5,286 bases of DNA. Origin: Ruminiclostridium sp. Its GTDB lineage: Bacteria; Bacillota_A; Clostridia; Oscillospirales; Oscillospiraceae. The stretch is from contig JAFXCU010000204.1 in assembly GCA_017521345.1 (NCBI GenBank), positions 1 through 5,286 on the forward strand. Direction: 5' to 3'. The notes under the pieces are model-generated. The model saw only the letters and a list, made by a program, of their open reading frames with translations, had not been told where the DNA came from and did not search any database. A program made the position numbers and the translations under genes. Numbering within the stretch: position 1 is the stretch's first letter; every line of letters begins with the position of its first letter. Positions 1 through 5,286 of this stretch are shown here, piece by piece.

Positions 1-736
1 CAATACCAATGCTGGATACGGAGTGGTCAAACCACAGGTTTCCGGCAGTCAGGCCAAAGAACTCAGCATCACCAGAGATCACAGCGCCTTCCCCGGGCTG
101 GCCAGTGTAGTTCTCGGCAGTGGCGTAGTTCCCAACCAGGCGGTAGAGCATGGTGGCATACTCCGCACGGGTCAAGGAGCGGTCAGACTGGAGGGAACCG
201 TCGCTGCCATTGACCACACCGGCCTCGACCAGAGAGGCGGCTGCCTGACGGATCTCACCGGTCAGATAAGCGGTATCAGGGAACTGGTCCAGAACAGAGT
301 AGTCGGGGTCTGCCGTGGTCATCTGGAAGGCCCGCCCAAAGAGCTGGAAGGCCTGGCCACGGCTGATGGGCTGATCCAGAGTTCCCACGGCAGTCTCGTC
401 CAGCAGACCGGCATAGACAGCCTTTGCTACATCCTTGGCATACCAGGCATCCCCAGGGATATGGAAGGCAGAGGTGTCTCCCTGCCCCTCCACATGGAGG
501 ACACGGCACAGGACCGTCACCGCCTGGGCGGTGGTGATGCTGTGGTCGGGAGCCATATTATAGGCATCGTAACCCTTCAGGATCCCATCATCATAGGCCT
601 GGCGGAGAGTATCCTCTGCCCAGTGGCCCTTCACATCCCAATAATCCGAAAAAGCCGCACTGGCGCTGACCCCAAGGCCAACAGCCATAGCCACACTCAG
701 AACCAGAGGGATGGCTTTTTTCCAATATTTCTTCAT
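1..736 (-). CDS. SLH-domain surface protein, N-terminal part (C-terminus beyond window)
   Basis: This is a secreted protein predicted to be anchored to the cell wall by S-layer-homology domains. I read it from ATG at 736; the frame is open through 245 codons to the window edge. Residues 1-27 form a signal peptide: a basic start (MKKYWKKA), a hydrophobic core, and an ASA|A cleavage site near residue 27. Three SLH domains follow at about 30-82, 90-140 and 148-204. Each has an aromatic/Asp opening (FSDYWD, GDAWYA, QFPDTAYL), a G-[IL]-[LV] turn (GILKGY, GLLDE, GVVNGS) and a [TS]-x-x-[EQ] helix start (TTAQ, SRGQ, TRAE). Only the third keeps the classical TRAE. Residues 205-245 are not SLH and I do not recognise them. 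The ribosome site GGGGAGGAA (743-751) precedes the start by 6 bases. Such N-terminal SLH triplets bind pyruvylated wall polysaccharide in Gram-positives; the effector part is unknown because the gene runs off the window. Confidence 0.9.
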   Translation of the reverse strand, partial: MKKYWKKAIPLVLSVAMAVGLGVSASAAFSDYWDVKGHWAEDTLRQAYDDGILKGYDAYNMAPDHSITTAQAVTVLCRVLHVEGQGDTSAFHIPGDAWYAKDVAKAVYAGLLDETAVGTLDQPISRGQAFQLFGRAFQMTTADPDYSVLDQFPDTAYLTGEIRQAAASLVEAGVVNGSDGSLQSDRSLTRAEYATMLYRLVGNYATAENYTGQPGEGAVISGDAEFFGLTAGNLWFDHSVSSIGI

Positions 737-776
737 CTCATCTTCCTCCCCTATACGGGTTAATTTAGACCCATTC

Positions 777-805
777 AGTTTAGCCGATTCATTGGCAAAT
801 TGCAA
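777..805 (-). promoter_or_regulatory. Candidate sigma-A promoter for the SLH protein gene
   Basis: On the minus strand a -35-like TTGCAA (800-805) and a -10-like TAAACT (777-782) are separated by exactly 17 bases. Each box matches 4 of 6 consensus positions. Transcription would start near 770, leaving a leader of about 34 bases before the ATG at 736. The boxes lie downstream of the terminator of the preceding minus-strand gene, which is where an independent promoter is expected. The match is weak and rests on position and spacing only. Confidence 0.35.
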
Positions 806-840
806 CAAGTCTGAGGATTTTTTCTCCCTCTTTTTTCGGC

Positions 841-867
841 AAAAGGAGCGGCAAAAGCTGCCGCTCC
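841..867 (-). terminator. Rho-independent terminator after the YgjP-like gene
   Basis: A perfect 9-bp stem (GGAGCGGCA, 845-853, pairing with TGCCGCTCC, 859-867) encloses a 5-base loop. On the minus strand it is followed by TTTT (841-844) and a further AT-rich run. It begins 11 bases past the stop of the metallopeptidase gene. The T-tract is short, so termination may be partial and allow some read-through into the SLH gene. On the plus strand no T-run follows the hairpin, so it acts only in the minus direction. Confidence 0.75.
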
Positions 868-878
868 CTCAGGTACTC

Positions 879-1619
879 TTATGGGATTTGTCTGTATCGA
901 TAAGAATTGAGCAGTTCACGGCGAGCCTTCCAATCAGGCAGAAAGGACTCCAGCACCCCGTAAAAATCCGCCGAATGGTTGGGATGGATAAAATGGACCA
1001 ATTCGTGCCAAACCACATACTCCACACAGGGCAGCGGCGCCTCGATCAGTTGGCGGGCAAAGGTCACCCGGCAGGCTGAGGGCTTGCAGCTGCCCCAGCG
1101 GGAAGTCATGGAACGGACCTTGATCTCCGGCATAGGAACCCCCAAAGTCTGAAGAACAGGCTGGATCTGTCGAACCAGCCGGGTGGTGACCGCCAGACAT
1201 TGATCCTTGTAAAAGCCCTCCACAGTTCGGGTACGGAGGGCCTCGTCCCCTGGATCCTTAACGGTGAGCAGGAATCCCTTCTGGGTCCATTCCCCTTTGT
1301 TTTGAGTTCCTTTTCGAACCTCCAGAAGATAGGGCTTTCCGAGGAACCAAAGGGTATCCCCTGACTGATAGGTCATCTCACCGGGGGCCATCTGCTCCAG
1401 GGCAGAAAACCGTTCCAGGGCCTTCAGGATAAAGTCGGCCTTGCCGATCAGAATCGCTTCAACCTGAGTTTGGGAGACCCAGCGGTTGGCTGAGACCGCC
1501 ACAGTGCCGTCTGCCCGGACCCGAATGTTTACATGTTTGACCTTCTTATAGGTCAGCTCATAGGGCACTCTTCGGCCACGCAGGATGAGGGCACCTTGAC
1601 AGACCGTTCTATTCTGCAT
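879..1619 (-). CDS. YgjP/DUF45-family zinc metallopeptidase
   Basis: This 246-residue protein belongs to the YgjP-like (DUF45) family of predicted cytosolic zinc metallopeptidases; substrates are generally unknown. The C-terminal third carries the family signature. RWGSC is at 174-178, the zinc/catalytic motif HELVH at 205-209, the conserved NHSADF at 214-219, and the LPDWKARRELL tail after it. The N-terminal part, with RRVPYELTYKKVKHVNIRVR early on, matches the beta-rich lead-in typical of the family. No signal peptide is visible. The frame is open to 1790, but I start at ATG 1619: AAAGGAG (1624-1630) sits 4 bases upstream, and longer starts would run through the divergent promoter and into the amidase gene. 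The ATG at 1634 has no ribosome site. It is transcribed divergently from the amidase and ends in its own terminator, so it is probably monocistronic. I found no convincing promoter for it in the 73-base spacer. Confidence 0.9.
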   Translation of the reverse strand: MQNRTVCQGALILRGRRVPYELTYKKVKHVNIRVRADGTVAVSANRWVSQTQVEAILIGKADFILKALERFSALEQMAPGEMTYQSGDTLWFLGKPYLLEVRKGTQNKGEWTQKGFLLTVKDPGDEALRTRTVEGFYKDQCLAVTTRLVRQIQPVLQTLGVPMPEIKVRSMTSRWGSCKPSACRVTFARQLIEAPLPCVEYVVWHELVHFIHPNHSADFYGVLESFLPDWKARRELLNSYRYRQIP

Positions 1620-1633
1620 AGGACTCCTTTCCA

Positions 1634-1662
1634 TTGAAAACAGGAAGAAAATACGGTATACT
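1634..1662 (+). promoter_or_regulatory. Sigma-A promoter for the amidase gene
   Basis: TTGAAA (1634-1639) and TATACT (1657-1662) are separated by a 17-base spacer, each matching 5 of 6 consensus positions. Transcription would start around 1669, about 24 bases before the amidase ATG, with the ribosome site AAAGGAG-like sequence at 1678-1685 in the leader. The -35 box lies just upstream of the divergent YgjP-like gene's start, so the two genes share this 73-base control region. Confidence 0.8.
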
Positions 1663-1692
1663 AAGGCCATCCTGAAACAAAGGAGACCACAA

Positions 1693-2514
1693 ATGAAACG
1701 ACTGTTTTCTTTGATATTTGCCTGCTCTTTGATCCTGGCAGGCTGCGGCGGGACTGCCCTCCCGGAAACCGAGGAACCCGCCCCCACCACTCAAACCACA
1801 GAGCAGACCGAACCTGCTCCCCAGCCGGAACAGGAACCTCCTGCTCAGGAGCTGGAGGAGCCTACACTGACCGCCCCAAAAATGGTAGTCATTGACCCGG
1901 GCCATCAGGCCAAAGCCAATACTGACCAGGAACCCGTTGGGCCCGGAGCCACTGAAACCAAAATGAAGGTCACCGGCGGCACCGCAGGGGTTGCCACCGG
2001 CATTCCGGAATACGAGCTGGTACTTACCGTCTCCCAACAGCTCCGGACCGAACTGGAAGCCCGGGGCTATCAGGTGGTGATGATTCGGGAAAGCCACGAT
2101 GTAGATATGAGCAACCGGGAGAGGGCGGAGATCGCCAACCAATCCGGAGGAGATATTTTTCTGCGCATCCACGCCAACGGGTCTGAGGATCCCTCGGTCA
2201 CAGGGGTTATGACCCTCTGCCCTACTCCCCAGAGTCCCTACCCCATCGGCGGACTCTATGACCAGTGCCGGCTGCTGTCTGACTGTGTGCTGGATGGGTT
2301 CGTCCATGCCACCGGAGCCAAGAAGCTCTACGTGTGGGAGACCGACACCATGAGCGGCATCAACTGGTGCCAGATCCCCGTGACCATCGTGGAGATGGGC
2401 TTCATGTCCAGCCCTCAGGAGGATGTCCTGCTGAACGACCCGGCCTACCAGACTAACATGGTCACCGGCATGGCCAATGGGGTGGATGCTTACTTCGCTC
2501 AGTTGGATTCTTAA
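1693..2514 (+). CDS. N-acetylmuramoyl-L-alanine amidase (Amidase_3), lipoprotein
   Basis: This 273-residue enzyme is predicted to cleave the amide bond between N-acetylmuramic acid and L-alanine in peptidoglycan, acting outside the membrane as a lipid-anchored protein. Residues 1-18 are a lipoprotein signal (MKRLFSLIFACSLILAGC) with lipobox LAGC and lipidated Cys18. Residues 19-62 are a Pro/Glu/Thr-rich linker. The catalytic domain spans about 63-271. It shows DPGH (zinc ligand His71), PEYEL (probable zinc ligand Glu106), RIHAN (zinc ligand His160) and IVEMGFMSS (catalytic Glu234). The roughly 30-residue insertion after DPGH, with GPGATETKMKVTGGT and GVATGIPEYEL, is usual for Clostridia versions. 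All key residues are present, so it should be active. The start has AGGAG 7 bases upstream and a good promoter before it. The GIY-YIG gene follows after 33 bases. It resembles the CwlD/AmiC group, but I cannot assign a specific sporulation or division role. Confidence 0.95.
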   Translation: MKRLFSLIFACSLILAGCGGTALPETEEPAPTTQTTEQTEPAPQPEQEPPAQELEEPTLTAPKMVVIDPGHQAKANTDQEPVGPGATETKMKVTGGTAGVATGIPEYELVLTVSQQLRTELEARGYQVVMIRESHDVDMSNRERAEIANQSGGDIFLRIHANGSEDPSVTGVMTLCPTPQSPYPIGGLYDQCRLLSDCVLDGFVHATGAKKLYVWETDTMSGINWCQIPVTIVEMGFMSSPQEDVLLNDPAYQTNMVTGMANGVDAYFAQLDS

Positions 2515-2547
2515 CTCATTTTACACCACAGAGAAACGGGGCGCAAG

Positions 2548-2793
2548 ATGAACTACACCTACATTCTCCGGTGCGCTGACGGCACCTACTACACCGGCTG
2601 GACCAACGACCTGGACAAGCGGCTGGCTGCCCACAACGCCGGGACAGCCTCCAAATATACCCGTCCCCGGCGTCCGGTGGCCCTGGCCTACCACGAGGTC
2701 TTCGAGACCAAGGAGGAGGCCATGCGCCGGGAGTGGCAGATCAAGCAGCTCACCCGGCCACAAAAAGAAAAACTGATGGGTCTGCACCCATGA
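2548..2793 (+). CDS. GIY-YIG nuclease-domain protein, UPF0213 (YhbQ/YazA-like)
   Basis: This complete 81-residue single-domain protein of the UPF0213 family has a GIY-YIG nuclease fold. The two signature strands are YTYIL (3-7) and YYTGWT (14-19), with the GIY-type tyrosines at 5 and 14/15. Next come Arg25 in NDLDKRLAAHNAG, KYT at 36-38, the RRP turn, and the helix EEAMRREWQIKQL carrying the metal-binding Glu62 and Lys66. All expected catalytic positions are filled. Length equals that of the usual 80-100-residue stand-alone members, whose cellular role is poorly defined; structure-specific DNA cleavage is a family-based guess. The ribosome site is weak (GGGGCG about 7 bases before ATG). It follows the amidase by 33 bases on the same strand with no terminator between, so it is probably translated from the amidase transcript. 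It ends inside the left arm of a strong terminator. Confidence 0.93.
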   Translation: MNYTYILRCADGTYYTGWTNDLDKRLAAHNAGTASKYTRPRRPVALAYHEVFETKEEAMRREWQIKQLTRPQKEKLMGLHP

Positions 2794-2823
2794 AAAAAGC
2801 GAGGGAAATTCCCTCGCTTTTTT
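2793..2823. terminator. Bidirectional rho-independent terminator
   Basis: The inverted repeat GCGAGGG (2799-2805) and CCCTCGC (2811-2817) has a 5-base loop AAATT. It is flanked by six A on the left (2793-2798) and six T on the right (2818-2823). Both strands therefore read as a GC-rich stem followed by a U-tract. It lies between the convergent ends of the GIY-YIG gene (stop 2791-2793) and the membrane-protein gene (stop 2828-2830). It should end the amidase transcript and the pyr operon transcript alike. The left A-tract starts at the last base of the GIY-YIG stop codon. Confidence 0.93.
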
Positions 2824-2827
2824 GTAT

Positions 2828-3145
2828 TTATTCTTTGGGGTCCTCCACCTGGATGATCTCCTGGTCAGGAGCCTTCCCGGCAGACTTTCTGCTCTTGCGC
2901 GCAGCCAACACATGGATGATGGTGGTGATGACAAAGAGGAGCCAGAACCGGCTGCCAAACTGCATGTTGGCGGCGGCATCCCCCATCAGGAGGTTGACCG
3001 CAGGGTTCCAGACAAAGCTCAGGACCAGTGCGATCCAGATGCAGATGAGGGATACAAAACCTTTGCCCTTTTTCAGGTTCATATCCTGGAAAATCAGGAT
3101 GACGATCCAAACAAGGACCCAGGGCAGCTGACTGATAAAAGACAT
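2828..3145 (-). CDS. Small three-helix membrane protein, last gene of the pyr operon
   Basis: I do not recognise this 105-residue protein. Three hydrophobic segments at about 5-20 (FISQLPWVLVWIVILI), 30-53 and 66-81 (FWLLFVITTIIHVL) suggest an integral membrane protein. Basic KKGKG lies between helices 1 and 2, and a basic-then-acidic tail (ARKSRKS to EDPKE) follows helix 3. By the positive-inside rule the first loop and the C-terminus would be cytoplasmic. There is no signal peptide cleavage site, no metal motif and no family signature that I can name. The start is firm: AAAGGAGG (3154-3161) lies 8 bases before ATG and overlaps the pyrI stop codon, so the two genes are co-transcribed and probably translationally coupled. 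It is followed by the bidirectional terminator, making it the last gene of the operon. Position alone would hint at a link to pyrimidine metabolism or transport; it may equally be an unrelated passenger. Confidence 0.8.
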   Translation of the reverse strand: MSFISQLPWVLVWIVILIFQDMNLKKGKGFVSLICIWIALVLSFVWNPAVNLLMGDAAANMQFGSRFWLLFVITTIIHVLAARKSRKSAGKAPDQEIIQVEDPKE

Positions 3146-3153
3146 TGTTGCGG

Positions 3154-3161
3154 CCTCCTTT
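3154..3161 (-). promoter_or_regulatory. Ribosome binding site overlapping the pyrI stop codon
   Basis: On the minus strand the pyrI terminator codon TAA (3160-3162) runs straight into the sequence AAAGGAGG, so the stop and the next gene's Shine-Dalgarno share bases. The ATG of the membrane protein follows 8 bases later. Ribosomes ending PyrI synthesis therefore stand on the downstream initiation site, which is a typical arrangement for coupled translation. It fixes the start of the downstream gene. Confidence 0.85.
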
Positions 3162-3582
3162 ATCTCTTTCCGCCCTTGGTATCACAGTACATGCAGCGGT
3201 AGACGATATGTTCCCGGTCGGTGAGCCGGAAGACATGGGGCAGCTCCTGCTCGATGGAGGTGATGCACCGGGGGTTCTTGCATCGGATGACCCCGGTGAG
3301 GGTCTCGGGCAGGGTAGGATGGATCTTCTCCATGCGCTGACCGCCCCGGATGATGTTGACGGTGATATTGGGGTCGATGTGGCCCAGCATATCATAGTCC
3401 AGGTCGATGACCTCGTTGATCTTCAGAATGTCCTTCTTACCGTACTTGCCGCTGGGTGCGTTCTTGATGACGGCCACTTCACACTCCATGCCGTCCAGGC
3501 CCAGCTTTTCATACAGGTACATACCCTGACCGGCAGGGATGTGGTCGATGACGACGCCGTCTACGATGGTTCCAATGATCAT
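3160..3582 (-). CDS. pyrI: Aspartate carbamoyltransferase regulatory subunit
   Basis: PyrI is the non-catalytic chain of the aspartate transcarbamoylase holoenzyme; it binds nucleotide effectors and holds catalytic trimers together. The N-terminal nucleotide-binding domain contains GVVIDHI and the later DILKINEV stretch. The C-terminal zinc domain has four cysteines as CKNPRC and CMYC (residues 101, 106, 130 and 133). Their spacing of 5, 24 and 3 is the same as in E. coli PyrI (109, 114, 138, 141). From ATG 3582 the protein is 140 residues, slightly shorter than the E. coli chain. I chose this start because GGAGGT (3592-3597) is 9 bases upstream of it. A GTG at 3588 would overlap the pyrB stop as GTGA but is only 3 bases from that site; it would add two residues. 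The gene begins 2 bases after the pyrB stop, fitting stoichiometric production of the two chains. Confidence 0.95.
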   Translation of the reverse strand: MIIGTIVDGVVIDHIPAGQGMYLYEKLGLDGMECEVAVIKNAPSGKYGKKDILKINEVIDLDYDMLGHIDPNITVNIIRGGQRMEKIHPTLPETLTGVIRCKNPRCITSIEQELPHVFRLTDREHIVYRCMYCDTKGGKR

Positions 3583-3584
3583 AC

Positions 3585-4502
3585 TCACTCCACCTCCAGC
3601 AGTTTCAGGATGAGGGCCATGCGGATGAACTTACCGTTCAGGACCTGACGGAAGTAGCAGGCTCTGGGGTCGCTGTCAATGGCGATGGAGATCTCATTGA
3701 CACGGGGCAGGGGATGCAGGATGGCCAGATCCCACTTGGCGGTGTTCAGTTTATCGGGGGTGAGGATGTAGCTGTCCTTCAGGCGGACGTAGTCATCCTC
3801 GTTGAAGAAACGCTCACGCTGGACACGGGTCATGTAGAGGATGTCCAGCTGGGGCATGGCCTCCTCCAGGGAGGTGGTCTCCACAAACTCAATGCCATTA
3901 CGCTCCAGCAGGTCGGTGCGGACACTCTCAGGGATCCGAAGTTCCTCGGGAGAGATCAGCACAAACTTCACATTCTGGTAGCGGGACATAGCACCGATCA
4001 GAGAGTGGACGGTGCGGCCGAACTTCAGGTCACCGCAGCAGCCCACCACCAGGTTGTCCAGGCGGCCCTTCTCCCGCTTGATGGTCAGCAGGTCGGTGAG
4101 GGTCTGGGTGGGGTGGTGGTGGCCGCCGTCACCGGCATTGATGACAGGGATGGAGGCATTCATGGATGCCACCAGAGGTGCGCCCTCCTTGGGGTGGCGC
4201 ATGGCAATGATGTCGGCAAAGCAGCTGACGGTCTTGGCGGTGTCGGCCACGCTCTCGCCCTTGGTGGCGGAGGAACTTGTGGCATCGGAGAAACCCAGGA
4301 CCTGGCCGCCCAACTCGTACATGGCGGACTCAAAGCTCAGGCGGGTACGGGTGGAGGGTTCGTAAAACAGGGTTGCCAGCTTTTTATAGCGGCACTTTTC
4401 CCGGTACTCTTCGGGATGCTCGATGATATTCTCTGCCACAGCAATGAGTTCATCGATCTCTTCCACGGATAAGTCGGTGATGTCGATCAGATCACGTTTC
4501 AT
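3585..4502 (-). CDS. pyrB: Aspartate carbamoyltransferase catalytic subunit
   Basis: PyrB condenses carbamoyl phosphate with L-aspartate to N-carbamoyl-L-aspartate, the committed step of pyrimidine synthesis in the cytosol. The 305-residue length is close to the E. coli chain (about 310). Substrate residues are all visible: the carbamoyl-phosphate loop STRTR (50-54), Lys81 in [17 protein letters not shown] with His130 and Gln133, Arg163 in [10 protein letters not shown], Arg226 in YMTRVQRER, and HPLPR at 263-267. The sequence is of the E. coli/PyrBI class rather than the B. subtilis trimer-only class, in line with pyrI next to it. The frame is open to 4556, but ATG 4502 is chosen because the protein then opens with the family-like [11 protein letters not shown] and has AAAGGAAGG about 9 bases upstream. 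It follows pyrE by 54 bases and ends 2 bases before pyrI's ATG. Confidence 0.97.
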   Translation of the reverse strand: MKRDLIDITDLSVEEIDELIAVAENIIEHPEEYREKCRYKKLATLFYEPSTRTRLSFESAMYELGGQVLGFSDATSSSATKGESVADTAKTVSCFADIIAMRHPKEGAPLVASMNASIPVINAGDGGHHHPTQTLTDLLTIKREKGRLDNLVVGCCGDLKFGRTVHSLIGAMSRYQNVKFVLISPEELRIPESVRTDLLERNGIEFVETTSLEEAMPQLDILYMTRVQRERFFNEDDYVRLKDSYILTPDKLNTAKWDLAILHPLPRVNEISIAIDSDPRACYFRQVLNGKFIRMALILKLLEVE

Positions 4503-4556
4503 AGGGTTGACCCTTCCTTTCGAGAAAATGTAAGGCATGATGCCGCTGGAGGACAA

Positions 4557-5189
4557 TTACTTGTTGATCCAGCTCTCGTCGGAGGGGTTGTTGCGGAAGG
4601 CGATCAGGCGCTCCTGATCCTCGGGACGGATGTAGCCCTCGGCAGCTGCCACGGTGGCCACGGTGTCCAGGTCGGTCAGGCTGACGTTCTTCACCTGAGC
4701 CTCAGCCAGACGGTCCACGCTCTTCTTCATGCCGTAGGTAAAGATGCTGACGATGCCCAGCACATCTGCACCGGCCTCACGGAGGACGTCAACCACTTCC
4801 AGAACGCTGCCGCCGGTGGAGATCAGATCTTCCACAACGACCACCTTCTGACCGGGGACCAGCTTGCCTTCGATCTGGTTCTTACGGCCGTGGTCCTTGG
4901 CGCCGGAGCGGACATAACCCATGGGCAGCTCCAGCATCTGGGCAGTGATGGCAGCGTGTGCGATACCGGCGGTGCTGGTGCCCATCAGGACCTCAGCCTC
5001 GGGATAGTGCTCCTTCACCAGAGCAGCCAGACCGGACTCCACGTCGGTGCGGACCTGGTGGTCGGACAGGGTCAGGCGGTTGTCGCAGTAGATGGGGCTC
5101 TTGATGCCGCTGGCCCAGGTGAAGGGCTCGTCGGGACGCAGGAACACAGCCTGGATCTTCAGCAGATCCTTTGCAATGGTAGTCTTCAT
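4557..5189 (-). CDS. pyrE: Orotate phosphoribosyltransferase
   Basis: PyrE joins orotate and PRPP to give orotidine 5'-monophosphate plus pyrophosphate. The 210-residue protein shows the family order. Orotate-contacting TWASGIKSPIYCDNR lies near 24-38. The GTSTAGIAHAA segment is at 70-80. The flexible catalytic loop YVRSGAKDHGRKNQIEG at 92-108 carries the conserved Lys/His pair. The PRPP-binding motif VVVVEDLISTGGS is at 116-128 with its two acidic residues. The start is ATG 5189, 8 bases after AAGGAGG (5198-5204); an in-frame ATG at 5195 is only 2 bases from that site and is unlikely. The gene begins 25 bases after the stop of the upstream probable pyrF, and pyrB follows after 54 bases, so it is an internal operon gene. 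PyrE and PyrF carry out consecutive last steps to UMP. Confidence 0.96.
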   Translation of the reverse strand: MKTTIAKDLLKIQAVFLRPDEPFTWASGIKSPIYCDNRLTLSDHQVRTDVESGLAALVKEHYPEAEVLMGTSTAGIAHAAITAQMLELPMGYVRSGAKDHGRKNQIEGKLVPGQKVVVVEDLISTGGSVLEVVDVLREAGADVLGIVSIFTYGMKKSVDRLAEAQVKNVSLTDLDTVATVAAAEGYIRPEDQERLIAFRNNPSDESWINK

Positions 5190-5197
5190 AATCATAT

Positions 5198-5204
5198 CCT
5201 CCTT
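5198..5204 (-). promoter_or_regulatory. Ribosome binding site that decides the pyrE start
   Basis: The perfect site AAGGAGG lies in the 25-base gap between the pyrF-like stop and pyrE. Two in-frame ATG codons follow at 2 and 8 bases (5195 and 5189). The 8-base spacing is normal for initiation and the 2-base spacing is not, so translation should begin at the second ATG. Confidence 0.8.
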
Positions 5205-5214
5205 GTTTATCCGA

Positions 5215-5286
5215 TCAGCCGACGAACTCGGCGATGCATCTCTCATAAGCTGCCACAGGATCAGCAGCAGCGGTGATGGGACGGCC
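5215..5286 (-). CDS. pyrF: Probable orotidine 5'-phosphate decarboxylase, C-terminal end only
   Basis: Only the last 23 codons and the TGA stop are in the window; the gene continues past the right edge. The visible residues read GRPITAAADPVAAYERCIAE, then FVG. This matches the C-terminal phosphate-binding end of PyrF, where VGRPIT or VGRAIT followed by a DP-containing helix is conserved. PyrF decarboxylates OMP to UMP. Its placement 25 bases before pyrE, on the same strand in a pyrimidine operon, supports the call. The alternative is another member of the same decarboxylase superfamily, such as a hexulose-phosphate synthase, which the context makes unlikely. The short length limits certainty. 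Confidence 0.72.
   Translation of the reverse strand, partial: GRPITAAADPVAAYERCIAEFVG

Noticed and set aside
23..763. Plus-strand open frame opposite the SLH protein gene
   Set aside because: The minus strand encodes a signal peptide and three SLH domains with a good ribosome site. The plus frame has no domain pattern, and its low-complexity Gly/Ile-rich text is a shadow.
757..772. GGGT/ACCC inverted repeat in the SLH gene leader as an operator
   Set aside because: Only four base pairs match at the ends and the inner positions mismatch, so chance is sufficient.
791..807. GCAAATTGC near-palindrome over the candidate -35 box as a regulator site
   Set aside because: Only four bases per arm are perfect, it is AT-rich, and no second copy is seen in the window. 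This is too little to call an operator.
1620..1790. Upstream extension of the YgjP-like gene to 1790
   Set aside because: The extra 57 residues overlap the amidase promoter and coding start, show no family similarity, and have no ribosome site. ATG 1619 has AAAGGAG directly before it.
3714..4472. Long open frame on the plus strand opposite pyrB
   Set aside because: It is the mirror of a high-GC, clearly conserved pyrB coding sequence. Its translation is rich in Gly, His, Gln and Val without any recognisable motif, as expected of an antisense shadow.
4503..4556. GGCATCATGCC inverted repeat between pyrE and pyrB as an attenuator
   Set aside because: The repeat could form only a 3-bp stem with a 5-base loop and no T-tract follows it. 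It cannot be a terminator, and the gap is simply a short operon spacer.

Overview
The window looks like chromosomal DNA of a GC-rich Gram-positive anaerobe of the Clostridia, most likely a gut Oscillospiraceae-type organism. This is an inference. It rests on a three-SLH surface protein, a Clostridia-style amidase lipoprotein, strong AGGAGG ribosome binding sites, and a pyrBI-type aspartate transcarbamoylase inside a pyrF-pyrE-pyrB-pyrI cluster. No 16S or other taxonomic marker is present, so genus is not claimed.

Layout. Positions 1-736 (minus) hold the N-terminal 245 residues of a secreted S-layer-homology protein whose C-terminus lies beyond the window. Positions 737-878 are a 142-base intergenic stretch with a hairpin terminator for the next gene and a weak candidate promoter for the SLH gene. 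Positions 879-1619 (minus) encode a YgjP/DUF45-type zinc metallopeptidase. A 73-base divergent spacer with a near-consensus sigma-A promoter on the plus strand follows. Positions 1693-2514 (plus) encode an N-acetylmuramoyl-L-alanine amidase lipoprotein, and 2548-2793 (plus) a small GIY-YIG domain protein, probably in the same transcript. A symmetric hairpin at 2793-2823, with an A-tract on one side and a T-tract on the other, ends transcription from both sides.

The rest (2828-5286) is one minus-strand operon read right to left: the last 23 codons of a probable pyrF, then pyrE, pyrB, pyrI and a 105-residue three-helix membrane protein of unknown function. Spacings are 25, 54, 2 and 14 bases. 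PyrB/PyrI form the allosteric aspartate transcarbamoylase (the committed step). PyrE makes OMP from orotate and PRPP, and PyrF decarboxylates OMP to UMP. The operon's promoter and leader lie outside the window, so its regulation cannot be read here.

No stretch over 300 bases lacks a gene. I see no tRNA, rRNA, CRISPR array, insertion sequence, attachment site or defence module. The window is mostly ordinary housekeeping and cell-envelope content. The least explained items are the membrane protein coupled to pyrI and the uncharacterised region after the SLH domains.
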